A stretch of DNA of 64,000 nucleotides from Cephalopachus bancanus (taxonomy: Eukaryota; Chordata; Mammalia; Primates; Tarsiidae), in assembly GCA_027257055.1 (NCBI GenBank), contig JAPVLO010000620.1:992001-1056000 (forward strand), in the 5' to 3' direction. Shown piece after piece: positions 47,264 to 64,000 of the stretch. A model generated the notes under the pieces. That model did no database searches, was not told the origin of the DNA, and saw nothing but the letters and a program-made list of their open reading frames with translations. Both the position numbers and the translations under genes were made by a program. How positions within the stretch are numbered: the first letter of the stretch is position 1; each line of letters opens with the position of its first letter.

Positions 47264-47724
47264 TATGTTACCTGCATCCCAGAAGCTCATACCTAAATGC
47301 CCTTCCCTCTTAGACATAGCCACCTTTCCAACTTTGTGACATTATCCTGTTATTCTTTATAATTAATGCCTATGTGTTTATTCCTAAATAACTATTTGAA
47401 GAGTCTTGACTGCTAGGAAGATCTTCCTTGTATTAAGACTTAATCCACTAGTACTAGCTTTAACATTTGGGGTTCTAAATAAAAAATTTAGCATCATCTA
47501 GACCCATACTAACCTCAACTATTTCTTGATATTACATGATTTTGATCGCATTCTACCGTTTGTATATCTTTCTTGAAAAATATGATTCCCCAGTACATTA
47601 CTGCTGGTTACCATCTAAACATAGAACTAAAAAGTCTCATTCTCCCATTAAAGACCCCAAACTTCTATTGATGAGGCCAAAGTTTGTTCTTTTTCTCATT
47701 AGTATGAAGTTAGGCTGTTTGAGA
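47264..47724. other. unique sequence
   Basis: No feature seen. Confidence 0.45.
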
Positions 47725-48041
47725 TCTTTCTTTTTTTATCTTATTTTCTTTTTTTTTTTTGAGTTGGAGTCTCACTCTGTTGCCCAGGCTGGAGTGCAGT
47801 GGCACTCTCACAGCCACCGCAGCCTCAACCTACTGGGCTCAGGTGTTCCTTCCACCTCAGCCTTCCAAGTAGCTGGAACTATAGACACATACCACCACGC
47901 CCAGCTGATTTTTTTTGATTTATTATAGAGATGAGATCTTGCCATGCTGTCCAGGCTGGTCTTGAACCCCTGGGCTCAGGCATTTCTCTTGCCTCTGCCT
48001 CCCAAAGTGCTGTGATTGCAGGAATGAGCCACTATGCTTGG
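47725..48041 (-). mobile_element. Alu, older type
   Basis: Duplication TTGAGATCTTT; impure T tail. Confidence 0.91.
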
Positions 48042-48320
48042 CTTGAGATCTTTTTTTTCCTTCATGTAGGTGTTTATTGCTATCAACTTCCCTTTTAGAA
48101 CTGCTTTTTGTTGCATTCCACATTTTGCTAGATTGTGTTTCCATTTTTGTTTGCATCAAGATATTTTTTATTTAATTTTTTTTCTTTGATCCATTGCTTA
48201 TTCAGGAATATGCTGCTTAATTTTTTCATACCTGTCAATTTTCCAGTTTGCCTACTATTATTTATTTCCAGTTTCATACTCTTGTGGTCGGAAGAGATGC
48301 TTGATATAGTTTTATCTTTT
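48042..48320. other. AT-rich sequence, perhaps old L1
   Basis: TTTCATACTCTTGTGGTCGG resembles L1 ORF2; weak. Confidence 0.35.
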
Positions 48321-48322
48321 TG

Positions 48323-48439
48323 GCCAGGTGCGGTGGCTCATGCCTATAATCCCAAGTGGGAAGACTGCTTGAGTCAGGAGTTCCAGACTAGCCTGGGCAA
48401 CATAGTAAAGCCCCATCTCTACAAGAGATTAAAAAAACA
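48323..48439 (+). mobile_element. free left Alu monomer
   Basis: Single arm with a deletion at CCCAAGTGGG. Confidence 0.78.
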
Positions 48440-48502
48440 TCAGTTTTGAGCAGTGGAAAAAGTGTCTCGATAGGATAGGTGTATTGGAACAGAGAGTACT
48501 TT

Positions 48503-48794
48503 TAGTTTTGTTTGTTTGAGTCTGAGTCTCTGTCGCCCAGGCTGGAGTGCCGTGGCACACTCACAGCCATAGCGGCCTCGACCTGCTGGGCTCAGGTGAT
48601 CCTTCCACCTCAGCCTCCCAAGTAGCTGGAACTACAGGTATGTGCCACCATGCCCAGCTAATTTTTTGATATATTGTAGAGATGAGGTCTTGCCAAGTTG
48701 CCCAGGATGGTCTTGAAACCCTGGGCTCAGGCAGTCCTCTCGCCTCTGCCTTCCAAAGTGCTGGGATTACAGGTGTGAGGTATCATGCCTGGCC
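48503..48794 (-). mobile_element. Alu, older type
   Basis: Duplication AGAGAGTACTT. Confidence 0.92.
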
Positions 48795-49545
48795 AGAGAG
48801 TACTTAGAAGGCAACTGAAATTTAAATATGTAAGAATAAATACACAATTTTAAAATAAATACATTCTGGGATTTTTTTTTATCCTCCTTCATATATCTTG
48901 TTTTAAGTGAGATTATGTTGGTCCCTGGAGATCAACACTTCATAATCCAGAGGTCAGTAAACCTCCAAGTATGGGCCATAAGCCCCTTTCATCTTAGCAG
49001 TTCCAAGTCCACACACCTTTAACCAAAGTTAACTCTGACATCAGAATCTCAGCATATAGAACAATGAAACTTTTGAATGCACACTAATGTTTGAGAATCA
49101 GCTCTGTGTGTCCATAAGTCACCCATTAATAGTGTCTAAATTTTCAGTTGAGACCAAGGTCAATAACACCTGTCTATGATGTCAGATATTCACTTTTATC
49201 TTCTCTTTGAGAATCAGAAGATGATTTCCCCACCTCCTGTTACCCCCCCCCCACAAGTCTTCAAGTATGTTTGGTTCTGATTTTTCTTAAAATAGAGAAA
49301 CGATATCAAAAAATAGAAACCATAAAATTTCGCTGTAAATGAAGTTCCCTTGTAATCTTTACACTGATCTTGACCTAGCTCCCCCTTTATGTATGTTCTT
49401 ACTCATATTCTCTGCTGCAATTTTCCTTGGCAGACAAAGTAGAACAAACTGCCTGTCCCGTGTAAGGCTTAAATGGGTACCCTGTTCCTGTCTTACCAGT
49501 GAAAGACCCTAAGGCAGATGTGTTGCTATAAAGTACTTCAGGGTT
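48795..49545. other. unique sequence
   Basis: No gene recognised. Confidence 0.45.
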
Positions 49546-49573
49546 TTTTTTTTAGGTTTTTTTTTTTTTAAAG

Positions 49574-49622
49574 AAACACCTCAACCCTGATTTGTACCCC
49601 ACATCTTTATTAAAAATAAAAA
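49574..49622 (+). mobile_element. short L1 3' end
   Basis: TTGTACCCCACATCTTTATT and an A-rich tail, about 50 bp. Confidence 0.6.
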
Positions 49623-50025
49623 ATCCTGACCCCAGACCCCCTGGTTCTGAGGGAGTCAGGAGACGAAAAAAAAGAAAAACAGAAAAGAAACAGAAACATC
49701 TGAGTACTGTCCCTTTCAATGTGGAATTTTTTAATGGGCTGCTTTTGTGAAAAATATTTAGGTATTCTTCTGGGAATGCCTTAGAGGCCAACCTTAGCAT
49801 CGCCAATGTGCACGTGAACCTCTCACTTTGGTCTGGAGTCAACTTGGCTCCCAGTCTTGCCCAAGCCCTCCCAACGGCGCCTTTCCAGTTTGGGGCCATT
49901 CCGTGCTGTCTGCTGTGCCTTCTCCGCTAAAGCCCTTTTTGCACCTATGGTTCCCGGTTCTGAAATAGCCACGGCGCCCTTTCTGCTCACCATCGCCGTC
50001 TGCTGGCCAGAAGCCTGGCGGCCAC
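49623..50025. other. unique sequence upstream of 7SL copy 2
   Basis: CpG content rises toward the 7SL promoter. Minus-strand frames (72 and 115 codons) have no recognisable family. Confidence 0.4.
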
Positions 50026-50072
50026 TACGTGCGGCCCGCAACCGCTAGGAGCTCTTTGCAGCGACTCCGGCC
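50026..50072 (+). promoter_or_regulatory. 7SL copy 2 upstream promoter
   Basis: CTAG at 50045 (-28), then GAGCTCTTTGCA, is shared with copy 1. The CRE position holds TACGTGCG (50026-50033) instead of TGACGTCG. Confidence 0.6.
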
Positions 50073-50372
50073 GCCGGGCGCGGTGGCGCGTGCCTGTAGT
50101 CCCAGCTACCGGGGAGGCTGAGGCTGGAGGATCGCTTGAGCCCAGGAGTTCTGGGCTGCTGTGCGCTATGCCGATCGGGTGTCCGCACTAAGTTCGGCAT
50201 CAATATGGTGACCTCCGGGGAGCGGGGGACCACCAGGTTGCCTAAGGAGGGGTGAACCGGCCCAGGTCGGAAACGGAGCAGGTCAAAGCTCCCGTGCTGA
50301 TCAGTAGTGGGATCGCGCCTGTGAATCGCCACTGTACTCCAGCCTGGGCAACATAGCGAGACCCTGTCTCTT
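50073..50372 (+). ncRNA. RN7SL3: 7SL (signal recognition particle) RNA gene, copy 2
   Basis: Second full-length 7SL RNA, 300 nt, 1.16 kb upstream of the NEMF start codon and in the same orientation. Five substitutions from copy 1 (offsets about 68, 144, 209, 254 and 262) and no indels. The change at 50217 (C to G) breaks the third base pair of the four-pair stem under the GGAG tetraloop of helix 8, the arm bound by SRP54. The CTAG/AGCTCTTTGCA box is kept at -28, but only an ACGT half-site remains near -45. It may be a weaker or drifting gene, or a fully active variant. The symbol is assigned by synteny only. Confidence 0.88.
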
Positions 50373-50374
50373 TT
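50371..50374 (+). terminator. Pol III terminator of 7SL copy 2
   Basis: TTTT at the end of the RNA, in the same context as copy 1. Confidence 0.75.
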
Positions 50375-50527
50375 GCGTTCTCCACAATGTCCTTCCCTTC
50401 CATGCATCGACACGATTCACACTCTTCCACGGCTGTTTTCTTTACTACACAGTGACTCCCCCTGGTTGGAATCGTGCCTTATGTTCATCTTTATCTTACT
50501 GCACCACGATCCGGCAAAAAACTTCAA

Positions 50528-50583
50528 TTTTTTTTTAATTTTAAAGATGTGGGGTACAATTCAGGGTTAGGTATACAAATGGT
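50528..50583 (-). mobile_element. very short L1 3' end
   Basis: 56 bp: GATGTGGGGTACAATTCAGG with T-rich start. Confidence 0.75.
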
Positions 50584-50585
50584 CA

Positions 50586-51059
50586 TTGCGAAACACTTTG
50601 GTATTCAGGCTGCCAAGTGCTGAAGGAGCACCAAGTAAGTGTCTACCAGGTACTGTGCTGGGTCTCCAGGACACCAAGACCGAGGCCAGACGGCTTCTTC
50701 GGAGAGACGGACTCATCGACATGGGAGTTTCTTTTGGAAGTTTCGCCTTGATCCTTGGAGGTAACCTTAGGAGGAAAGAAGGGGTTTCTCTCGGTTATAT
50801 TTCAAAATCGGACTCGTCAAAGTCACCAAGCCTAAAGGCGTGGGGGCTCTACACTGCTCCCTACCGACCACCTGGGGAAAATACTCCTGGTAATCGCCGT
50901 GAACATTATTGCCACCGGCAGAGGTCACTATGGAGGCGGGCTCGCGTCCCAAAGCACAAGGGGGCTAGGTAACCGGGCCAGTTCGTCAAGGTTCAAAGAA
51001 GGAATGCTGCTTCAAGAGAACGGGGTGGATTTATTCGAATTGTGGTACAGTGAAAAGCG
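50586..51059. other. unique sequence between 7SL copy 2 and NEMF
   Basis: Moderately CpG-rich, non-repetitive, no conserved reading frame. A frame at 50586-50972 (128 codons) has no family resemblance. It could be part of an upstream regulatory region or a non-coding transcript. Confidence 0.4.
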
Positions 51060-51235
51060 AGTCGACCGCGACTTAGCCAAATTCTTTGGGGGGGGGGAAA
51101 ACACGTTCGCTTCAAGGAATTTTGGGTCTTCTGAGCGGCCGTAGCTCTCCGCCGAGTGCGTCTGCGCGGAAGAGTAGCGACGTCGAGTCCGGCAGTCCGT
51201 GCAGGGAGCGGCGGCGGCGACCCTCGGAGCTCGCC

Positions 51236-57637
<6,402 letters not shown>

Positions 57638-58156
57638 TGAGGATCATTTTTTTTCTGTCTAAGGCTGTTGGTACCCAAGGAAAATAAGTGTCACACAAGT
57701 AAAATATGATTTTTCTAGTAATAATCTTCATTTTATCTGGAGGCCCAAATTTAAGCAGGCTTAGACATTTAAAATACCATTATGAATGTAGGAGATGAAG
57801 ATCCGAGAATTGAAGAAACTGGTGCTTTACATTTCAGGACTAATGTTAGTGAAACGAGAAAATAGTCAAATACTGTACAGATGCACACTGTATGACAGTC
57901 TTCTGGTAATAGTAGACCACATTTACAAGATTGGTTACATAAGATTATAATGGAACTGAAAAAATACGATTGCCTCATGACATCTTGATCCTGACCCTGT
58001 GTAGGCCTAGGCTGGTATGTGTTTTTATCATTGTTTTTAACAAAAATATGTCAGATATTTAAAGAAAAAAACTCTAAAAATAGAAAAAGGAATACAGGGG
58101 AATAAAGATACAAAGAAATAATACTTTGGCACAGTTGTACAGTATGTTCGTTGTTT

Positions 58157-58440
58157 TTTTTTTGAGTTGGAGTCTCACTCTGTCGCCCAGACTGGAGTGC
58201 AGTGACCGCTCCTGGCCACCACAGCCTCGCCTGCTGGGTGCCGGCGATCCTTCCGCTTCAACCTTCCAAGTAGCTGGAACTACAGGCGCGCGCTACCACG
58301 CCCGGCTGATTTTTGATTTATTGTAGAGATGAGGTCTCGCCAAGTTGCCCAGGCGGGTCTCGAACCCGCGGACTCAGGCAATCCACTCACCTCAGCCTCC
58401 CAAAGGCGCGGGATTACAGGCTGAGCCACCGAGCCCGGCT
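58157..58440 (-). mobile_element. Alu, young T-arm type
   Basis: Duplication AGTATGTTCGT. Confidence 0.95.
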
Positions 58441-58997
58441 AGTATGTTCGTATTTTAAGCTAAGTTATTCAAACTAAGTTATTCAAGAGAGTAAAAACGA
58501 TTAAAACAACTTAAAAGTTTATAAAGTAGAAAAGTTACAGTAAACTAAGGTTAATTTGTTATTGAAATAAGAAAAATATTTTAAAAGTAAGTATAGTGTA
58601 GCTTCAGTGTACCGTACTTATCAAGTCCATAGTGGTCGTGCAGTCATGTCCTAGGCCTTTATGTTCCTCACCGCTCACTCACTCACTCACCCAGAGCAAC
58701 TTGAGTCCTGCATGGCAAATGCCTATACAGGTGTATTCTTTTTTATCTTCTACACTGTATATTTACTGTACCTTTTGTATATTTGAATATTTTAAAATAC
58801 TTGCCATTCTGTTACAGTTGCCTTCAATATTCAGTACAGTAACATGCTATATGGCTCTATAGACTAGGAGCAGTGGGCTCTACCACAGGACCTGGGTGTT
58901 TCTCGCACAACAGAATTGTCTCCTGACTCATTCAGAATGTACCCCATTGTTCGGCAATGCAGGACTGAAGCATGTTCATTTTTGGGTCTGCCTTCTT

Positions 58998-59293
58998 TTT
59001 TTTTTTTTTTTTGAATTGGAGTCTCACTCTGTCGCCCAGACTGGAGTGCAGTGGCCGCTCCCGGCCACCACAGCCCCGACCTGCTGGGCTCCGGCAATCC
59101 TCCCGCCTCAGCCTTCCAAGTAGCTGGAACTACGGGCGTGTGCTACCACGCCCAGCTAATTTTTTTTGATTTATTGTAGAGATGAGGTCTCACCAAGTTG
59201 CCCAGGTGGGTCTCGAACCCAAGGGCTTCAGGCAATCCACTCACCTCAGCCTCCCAAGGCGCGGGATTACAGGCTGAGCCACCGAGCCCGGCT
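58998..59293 (-). mobile_element. Alu, young type
   Basis: Duplication TTGGGTCTGCCTTCTTTT. Confidence 0.95.
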
Positions 59294-59689
59294 TGGGTCT
59301 GCCTTCTTTTATTCAATGTTTGTGAGATTCATCGGTATTGAGAGCCCCCTTAGCTCCATACCCTTGCCAGCACTTGGTATTGTCTATCTCTTAATTCAAC
59401 AGAGCTCTTTATATAAACTGATTAGGAGTCCTTTACTGGTTACTTTGTGTTGTAAATATTCTTTTCCACTCTAACGTGTTTTTACTTTTAATTGGTCTTG
59501 GTTTTAAAGTAGTCCAGTTTATCTTTATATTTAGTGATTTTTTTGTCTTAAATCTTTTCCTTCCCTAAAGTTATGGAGAAAATCATGTCTTACCTTTTAG
59601 ACGCCTAAATATTTTACTTTTTATATTTAGATCAGTCTGCTGTAGCTGATTTTAAGTTTGTAAATATATTTTTTAAAAGTTCAAGACTT

Positions 59690-59979
59690 TTATTTATTTT
59701 TGAGTCAGTGTCTCACTCTGTTGCCCAGACTGGAAAGCAGTAGCACGATTATGGCTCACCACAGCCTCTGATTCTTGGGTTCAAGTGATCCTCCTTCCTC
59801 AGCCACCTCAGTAGCTGGGACTACAGGTGCATGCCACCACACCCAGCTTTTTTTTTTTTTTGTAGACATGAGGTTTCACTGTGTTGCTAGGCTGGTCTCG
59901 AACTCCTGGACTCAAGCAATCTTCCTGCTTCTGCCCCTGAAAGTGTTGGGATTATAGGCATGAGCCACCATGCCCAGCC
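59690..59979 (-). mobile_element. old Alu
   Basis: Diverged dimer. Confidence 0.84.
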
Positions 59980-60016
59980 TGGCTTTTACTTTAAATATGG
60001 AAAAGAAAAATGATTT

Positions 60017-60313
60017 TTTTTTTTTTTGGAGTTGGAGTCTCACTCTGTCACCCAGACTGGAGTGCAGTGGCTGCTCCCGGCCACTGCAGCCTCTACCTGT
60101 TGGGCTCTGGCGATCCTTCTGCCTCAGCCTTCCAAGTAGCTGGAACTACAGGCGTGTGCTACCACACCCGGCTAATTTTTTTTTTTTTTTTTTATTGTAG
60201 AAATGAGGTCTCACCAAGTTGCCCAGGTGGGTCTCGAACCCGCGGGCTCAGGCAGTCCACTCATCTCAGCCTCCCAAAGCGCGGGATTACAGGCTGAGCC
60301 ACCGAGCCTGGCT
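60017..60313 (-). mobile_element. Alu, young type
   Basis: Duplication GAAAAATGAT. Confidence 0.94.
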
Positions 60314-60348
60314 GAAAAATGATATTAATTACATTAAAAATGCAGCCT

Positions 60349-60641
60349 TTTTTTTTTTTTTTTTTGAGTTGGAGTCTCACTCTGTCACCCAGACTGGAAT
60401 GCAGTGGCTGCTCCCGGCCACCGCAGCTTCGACTTGCTGGGCTCTGGCGATCCTTCCGCCATAGCCTTCCAAGTAGCTGGAACTACAGGTGCGCGCCACC
60501 ACACCCAGCTCATTTTGATTTATTGTAGAGATGAGGTCTCACCAAGTTGTCCACACGGGTCTCAAACCCACGGGCTCAGGCAATCCATTCACCTCAGCCT
60601 CCCAAGGGCGTGGGATTACAGGCTGAGCAACCGAGCCCGGC
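60349..60641 (-). mobile_element. Alu, young type
   Basis: Lies in the T-rich tail of the retrosequence that follows. Confidence 0.92.
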
Positions 60642-60733
60642 TTTTTTTATTTTTTTTATTTTTTTAGAAAGCAAGATTTATTAAGAGGACGGGAAAGCTC
60701 CCACAGTAGTAGGGGCCCCAAGAATGTTGCCCT
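60642..60733 (-). mobile_element. poly(A)-tailed retrosequence, LTR-like 3' end
   Basis: Minus strand ends CTCTTAATAAATCTTGCTTT, then A-rich tail. Together with the Alu it is flanked by AAAAATGCAG (60336-60345, 60734-60743). Confidence 0.55.
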
Positions 60734-60900
60734 AAAAATGCAGTGTTTTCTACTAATAGAATGGCAGTCTTCTCTTGCCGTGTAGTAATTCATATTTAAT
60801 ATACTACCCATAAGCTACATATTACATTGAATCATATAAGATTACCATTTTTGTAGGTTAGAAGTGAATGAATGTCAGCAGTTTAATGTAGTTCAATATA

Positions 60901-60985
60901 CTTTTTTTTTTAAGAGTAGAAAACAGGTTTACTGGGTACACTGAAAGGGAGCAGCAGACAGAACAACAGTAAGGGAACTATCCAC
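60901..60985 (-). mobile_element. second poly(A)-tailed retrosequence
   Basis: Minus strand ends CAGTAAACCTGTTTTCTACT, then poly(A). Origin unknown; looks like an LTR transcript end. Confidence 0.4.
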
Positions 60986-60987
60986 AC

Positions 60988-61237
60988 TTTTTTTTTTTGA
61001 GTTAGAGTCTCACTTTGTTGTCCAAGTTGAAGTGTAGTGACATGCTCACGGTTCACCACAGCCTCAGCCTCCTGGGCCAATTGCTCTTCCTGCCTAAACT
61101 TCTTGAGTAACTGGGACCACAGGCACACACCAACATGCCTAGCTAACTTTTTAGTTTATTTTATAGAGACAAGGTCTTACTATGTTGCTCAGGCTAGTCT
61201 TGAGCTCAGGCCATCCCCTCCTGCCTTAGCCTCTAAC
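60988..61237 (-). mobile_element. old Alu, left end lost
   Basis: Diverged, stops in the left arm at CCTTAGCCTC. Confidence 0.75.
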
Positions 61238-61380
61238 TTTTTTTTTTTTTTTTTTTTTTTGGTGGAGGCAATGTCTTCCTATGTTGCTCAGGCTGGTTTT
61301 GAACTCCTGAGCTCAAGTAGTCCTCCTGCCTTGGCCTCCCAAAGTGCTGGGATTGCAAGCATGAGCCACTGCACCTGGGT
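61238..61380 (-). mobile_element. Alu left monomer
   Basis: T22 tail, single arm. Confidence 0.8.
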
Positions 61381-61384
61381 CAGT

Positions 61385-61672
61385 TTACTATTTATTTATA
61401 TATTTGAGTCGAAGTCTCACTGTGTCGCCCAAACTAGAGTGCAGTGGCATGCTTATGCCACTGTAGCCTCTACCTGCTGGGCCCAGGTGGTCCTTCTACC
61501 TCAGCCTTCTAGGCAGCTGGAACTTCTGGTGTGTGCCACTGCACCAGGCTAATTTTTTTGATTTATTGTAGAGACAAGGTCTTGCCAAGTTGCCCAGGCT
61601 GATCTCAGGCAATCCTCTCACCTCTGCCTTCCAAAGTGCCAGGATTACAGGCATGAGCCACCATGCCCAACC
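61385..61672 (-). mobile_element. Alu, older type
   Basis: Dimer with shortened left arm. Confidence 0.88.
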
Positions 61673-61689
61673 AATTTACTTTGTAAAAT

Positions 61690-62152
61690 TTTTTAATTTT
61701 TTGAGTCAAAGTCTCACTCTGTTGCTCAGGTTGGAGTGCACACTCATGGCCACCTCAGCCTTGACCTGCTGGGCTCAGGAGATCCTTCCGCCTCAGCCTT
61801 CAAAGTAGCTGGAACTACAGGTGTGTGCCACCACACTCAGCTAATTTTTCTTTTTTTTTTTTTTAAGCTTTAAAATTTTTTATTTTAAAGATGTGGGGTA
61901 CAATTCAGGGTTAGGTATACAAATGTTCATTGTGCAGGTACCCTTGTTGATGAGATGTACTCTTCCCCCTCCCCTGACAGTTTCCCTCAATTGATAATCC
62001 CACCACATTTTTCTTGATTTCTTGTAGAGACGAGGTCCCACCAAGTTAGTCTCAAACCCCTAGGCTGGTCTCAAATCCCTAGACTCAGGCAATTCTCTCG
62101 CCTTGACCTCCCAAAGTGTTAGGATTGCAGGCTTGAGCCACCGCACCCAGCC
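61690..62152 (-). mobile_element. older Alu split by an L1
   Basis: Right arm 61690-61849, left arm about 62010-62152. Confidence 0.82.
61850..62009 (-). mobile_element. L1 3' end nested in an Alu
   Basis: GATGTGGGGTACAATTCAGG and onward; ATTTTTCTT repeated on both sides. Confidence 0.82.
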
Positions 62153-62510
62153 CAGTTGACTGTTTAATTGAGATTAAATATATGGTCTCTGAGAGCTAAG
62201 CTAATTTTTTAATACACATAAGCAAATTTATGCCTTCTAACATTTTACATTAATTTAGAAATCTTAGCAACCAAACACAAATTTGTATAATAGTCATTTG
62301 CACTACAACTCACAGTTGTAGATCATTTTATAATGCTATAACTGGATAATAATCTTTCACTGTTTTTTGTTTTACTTGTATATTTCTTGTACAGTGTAAT
62401 CTTTAACTGTTAATGTGGAGCAAGTAGTTGAGGTTCTTGTGTGAGTTACTTTTAAGTCAGAAATTGTGAAGGGTCTGAGAATTTATGCCACTTAAAGCTT
62501 GCCTGTTATA

Positions 62511-62708
62511 GTTATTTATTTATTTAGTTAGTTGGCATCTCACTCTATTGTCCAGGCTGGAGTGCAGTGACACACTCATGGCCACTGCAGCCTCTACCTG
62601 CTGGCTCAGGTGAGGCTTATTTTTTCGATTTATTGTAGAGACAGGCAGTCTTCTCACCTCAACCTCCCAAAGTGCTGGCATTACAGGCTTGAGGCACTGC
62701 ACCCGGCC
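62511..62708 (-). mobile_element. Alu with large internal deletion
   Basis: About 95 bp missing across both arms. Confidence 0.82.
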
Positions 62709-63368
62709 TACTTATTTATTTATATACTACTGCATTTATAGTACAGACCCACACTGACAGAAGAACAGAAGATCCCTTGGATAGAAAACAGACCATTTAT
62801 TACAGCAAAACAGCAGGCAGAGCTGTACCTGTGTCCGTTCCCAGTTACTCAGTCTCCACAGGGCGATGTGATGAGGGCCAAATGTTACTTGCATGCAGTG
62901 TTTTTGGGCCATAGGAGGAGTCCTGAAATTAGGAAAATGTGATCTTTCATCAAGGCTGGTAGTGATTCTGCTCTCCACAAAGAGATTACTCTTTACCCTG
63001 CCAGGTAAGCAAATGTGTACAAGGAGGAGGAAGAGGGAGCTTTACCTTTATTGCCTTGAGATGACTCTGGGGAGGAATCTCTCTTATTCTTTATGGAGGG
63101 CTATACCATCTCTAGGTTCTAAGGCATGGTTACTGTTCAAACAAGTTTTATGCTTGGTTTGTGCAGAAATGTGAGAAATTATAGAGAATTGTCTTCCAAC
63201 AGTTATTCTTCTTGTAAATTTATTTATGGTATAGATGCACTGAATGCCATACCTTAATCAGGAAAGAATAAGTTCTACCTGGAATTTCTGAGAAGTTAAG
63301 GAGTTAAAATCTCACAGTGTTATGTTTACATAGTAGCAATGATATTGATTTAGAAGGATCATAATTAG

Positions 63369-63657
63369 ACAGGTGTGGTGACTCACACCTGTAATCCCAG
63401 CACTTTGAGAGGCAGAGGCGAGAGGATTGCCTGAGCCCAAGGGTTCAAGACTAGCCTGGGCAACTTGGCGAGACCTCTTCTCTATAATAAATCAAAAAAT
63501 TAGCTGAATGTGGTGGTGCACGCCTATGTTTCCAGCTACTTAGAAGGCCAAGGCGGAAGGATCACCTAAACCAAGCAGGTTGGGGCTCTGGCGGCAGCGA
63601 GCGTGTCACTACCCTCCAGCCTTGGGGAAGTGAGAGTCCAACTCAAAAAAAAAAAAG
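63369..63657 (+). mobile_element. Alu, older type
   Basis: Full dimer, sense to NEMF. Confidence 0.9.
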
Positions 63658-63867
63658 ACCATAATTAAGCTAATTTTGACTTAAGATTCAGCTTCTTCAT
63701 CCTCTTTCTCATGATTTTCATCATTATTTTCCTTCTCTTTTTTCCCCCTTTTCCTCTATAAACCTTTTTAGGCATTAAAGCATCAAAAATATTCTTTGGT
63801 AATGTACATACAAGAAATGGGCATTTCTGTTTCTTTTGGAGTAATGAATCTTTTTATTTTATATTAT

Positions 63868-64000
63868 TTTTTTAAATCAGAGTCTCACTCTGCTACCCAG
63901 GCTGAAGTGCAGTGGCATGCTTATGGCCACTGCAGCCTCTGCCTGCTGGGCTCAGGTGATCTTTCTCCCTCAGCCTTCCAAGTAGCTAAAACTACAGGTG
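63868..64000 (-). mobile_element. Alu, cut by window edge
   Basis: Right arm only is inside the window. Confidence 0.88.

Noticed and set aside
49552..50041. Minus-strand frames of 115 and 72 codons upstream of 7SL copy 2
   Set aside because: No family resemblance, and one overlaps an L1 3' end.

Overview
This is a vertebrate nuclear window, almost certainly from a primate. It holds two protein-coding loci and two 7SL RNA genes in a dense field of 7SL-derived dimeric Alu elements. The gene order ARF6 (- strand), 7SL, 7SL, NEMF (+ strand) matches my memory of human 14q21.3 read in the opposite direction (ARF6, RN7SL2, RN7SL3, NEMF). The Alus have the dimeric primate layout. Their consensus is neither that of monkeys and apes nor the galago/loris or lemur forms I know. 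By elimination a tarsier-like primate is my best guess; this is inference.

Layout. 1-12.96 kb: Alus, an ERV LTR with a primer-binding-site-like sequence (about 1.4-2.0 kb), small L1 3' ends, MIR/L2 and two old hAT transposon copies. 12.97-18.5 kb: an Alu-free block holding ARF6, with a one-exon CDS at 16523-15996, a predicted 101-bp intron in the 5' UTR, a 2.7-kb 3' UTR and a CpG-island promoter. 18.5-29.2 kb: a dense Alu/L1/LTR cluster with an Alu-L1 chimera and a fold-back Alu pair. 29.2-31.0 kb: mostly unique sequence. 31.0-32.1 kb: a CpG island built around a GC-box minisatellite. 38.2-40.4 kb: a second CpG-rich block with 7SL copy 1 (38905), a duplicated CRE/GC-box promoter, a minisatellite just downstream, and an unassigned CpG island with YY1-like and CRE sites. 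50.07-50.37 kb: 7SL copy 2. 51.15-64 kb: NEMF promoter, exons 1-4 (119 codons) and part of intron 4; the gene runs off the right edge.

Function. 7SL RNA is the scaffold of the signal recognition particle. NEMF acts on stalled 60S ribosomes in ribosome-associated quality control. ARF6 is a small GTPase of plasma membrane and endosome traffic. They share a neighbourhood, not an operon. The most interesting signal is in the repeats. The abundant, low-divergence Alu subfamily has an A box and a B box that both moved to tRNA consensus. Its B box sits in a perfect 5-bp stem with a 7-nt loop, the geometry of a tRNA T arm. Most copies also carry AATAAA in the middle linker. Nearly all long open frames here are Alu or CpG-island shadows.
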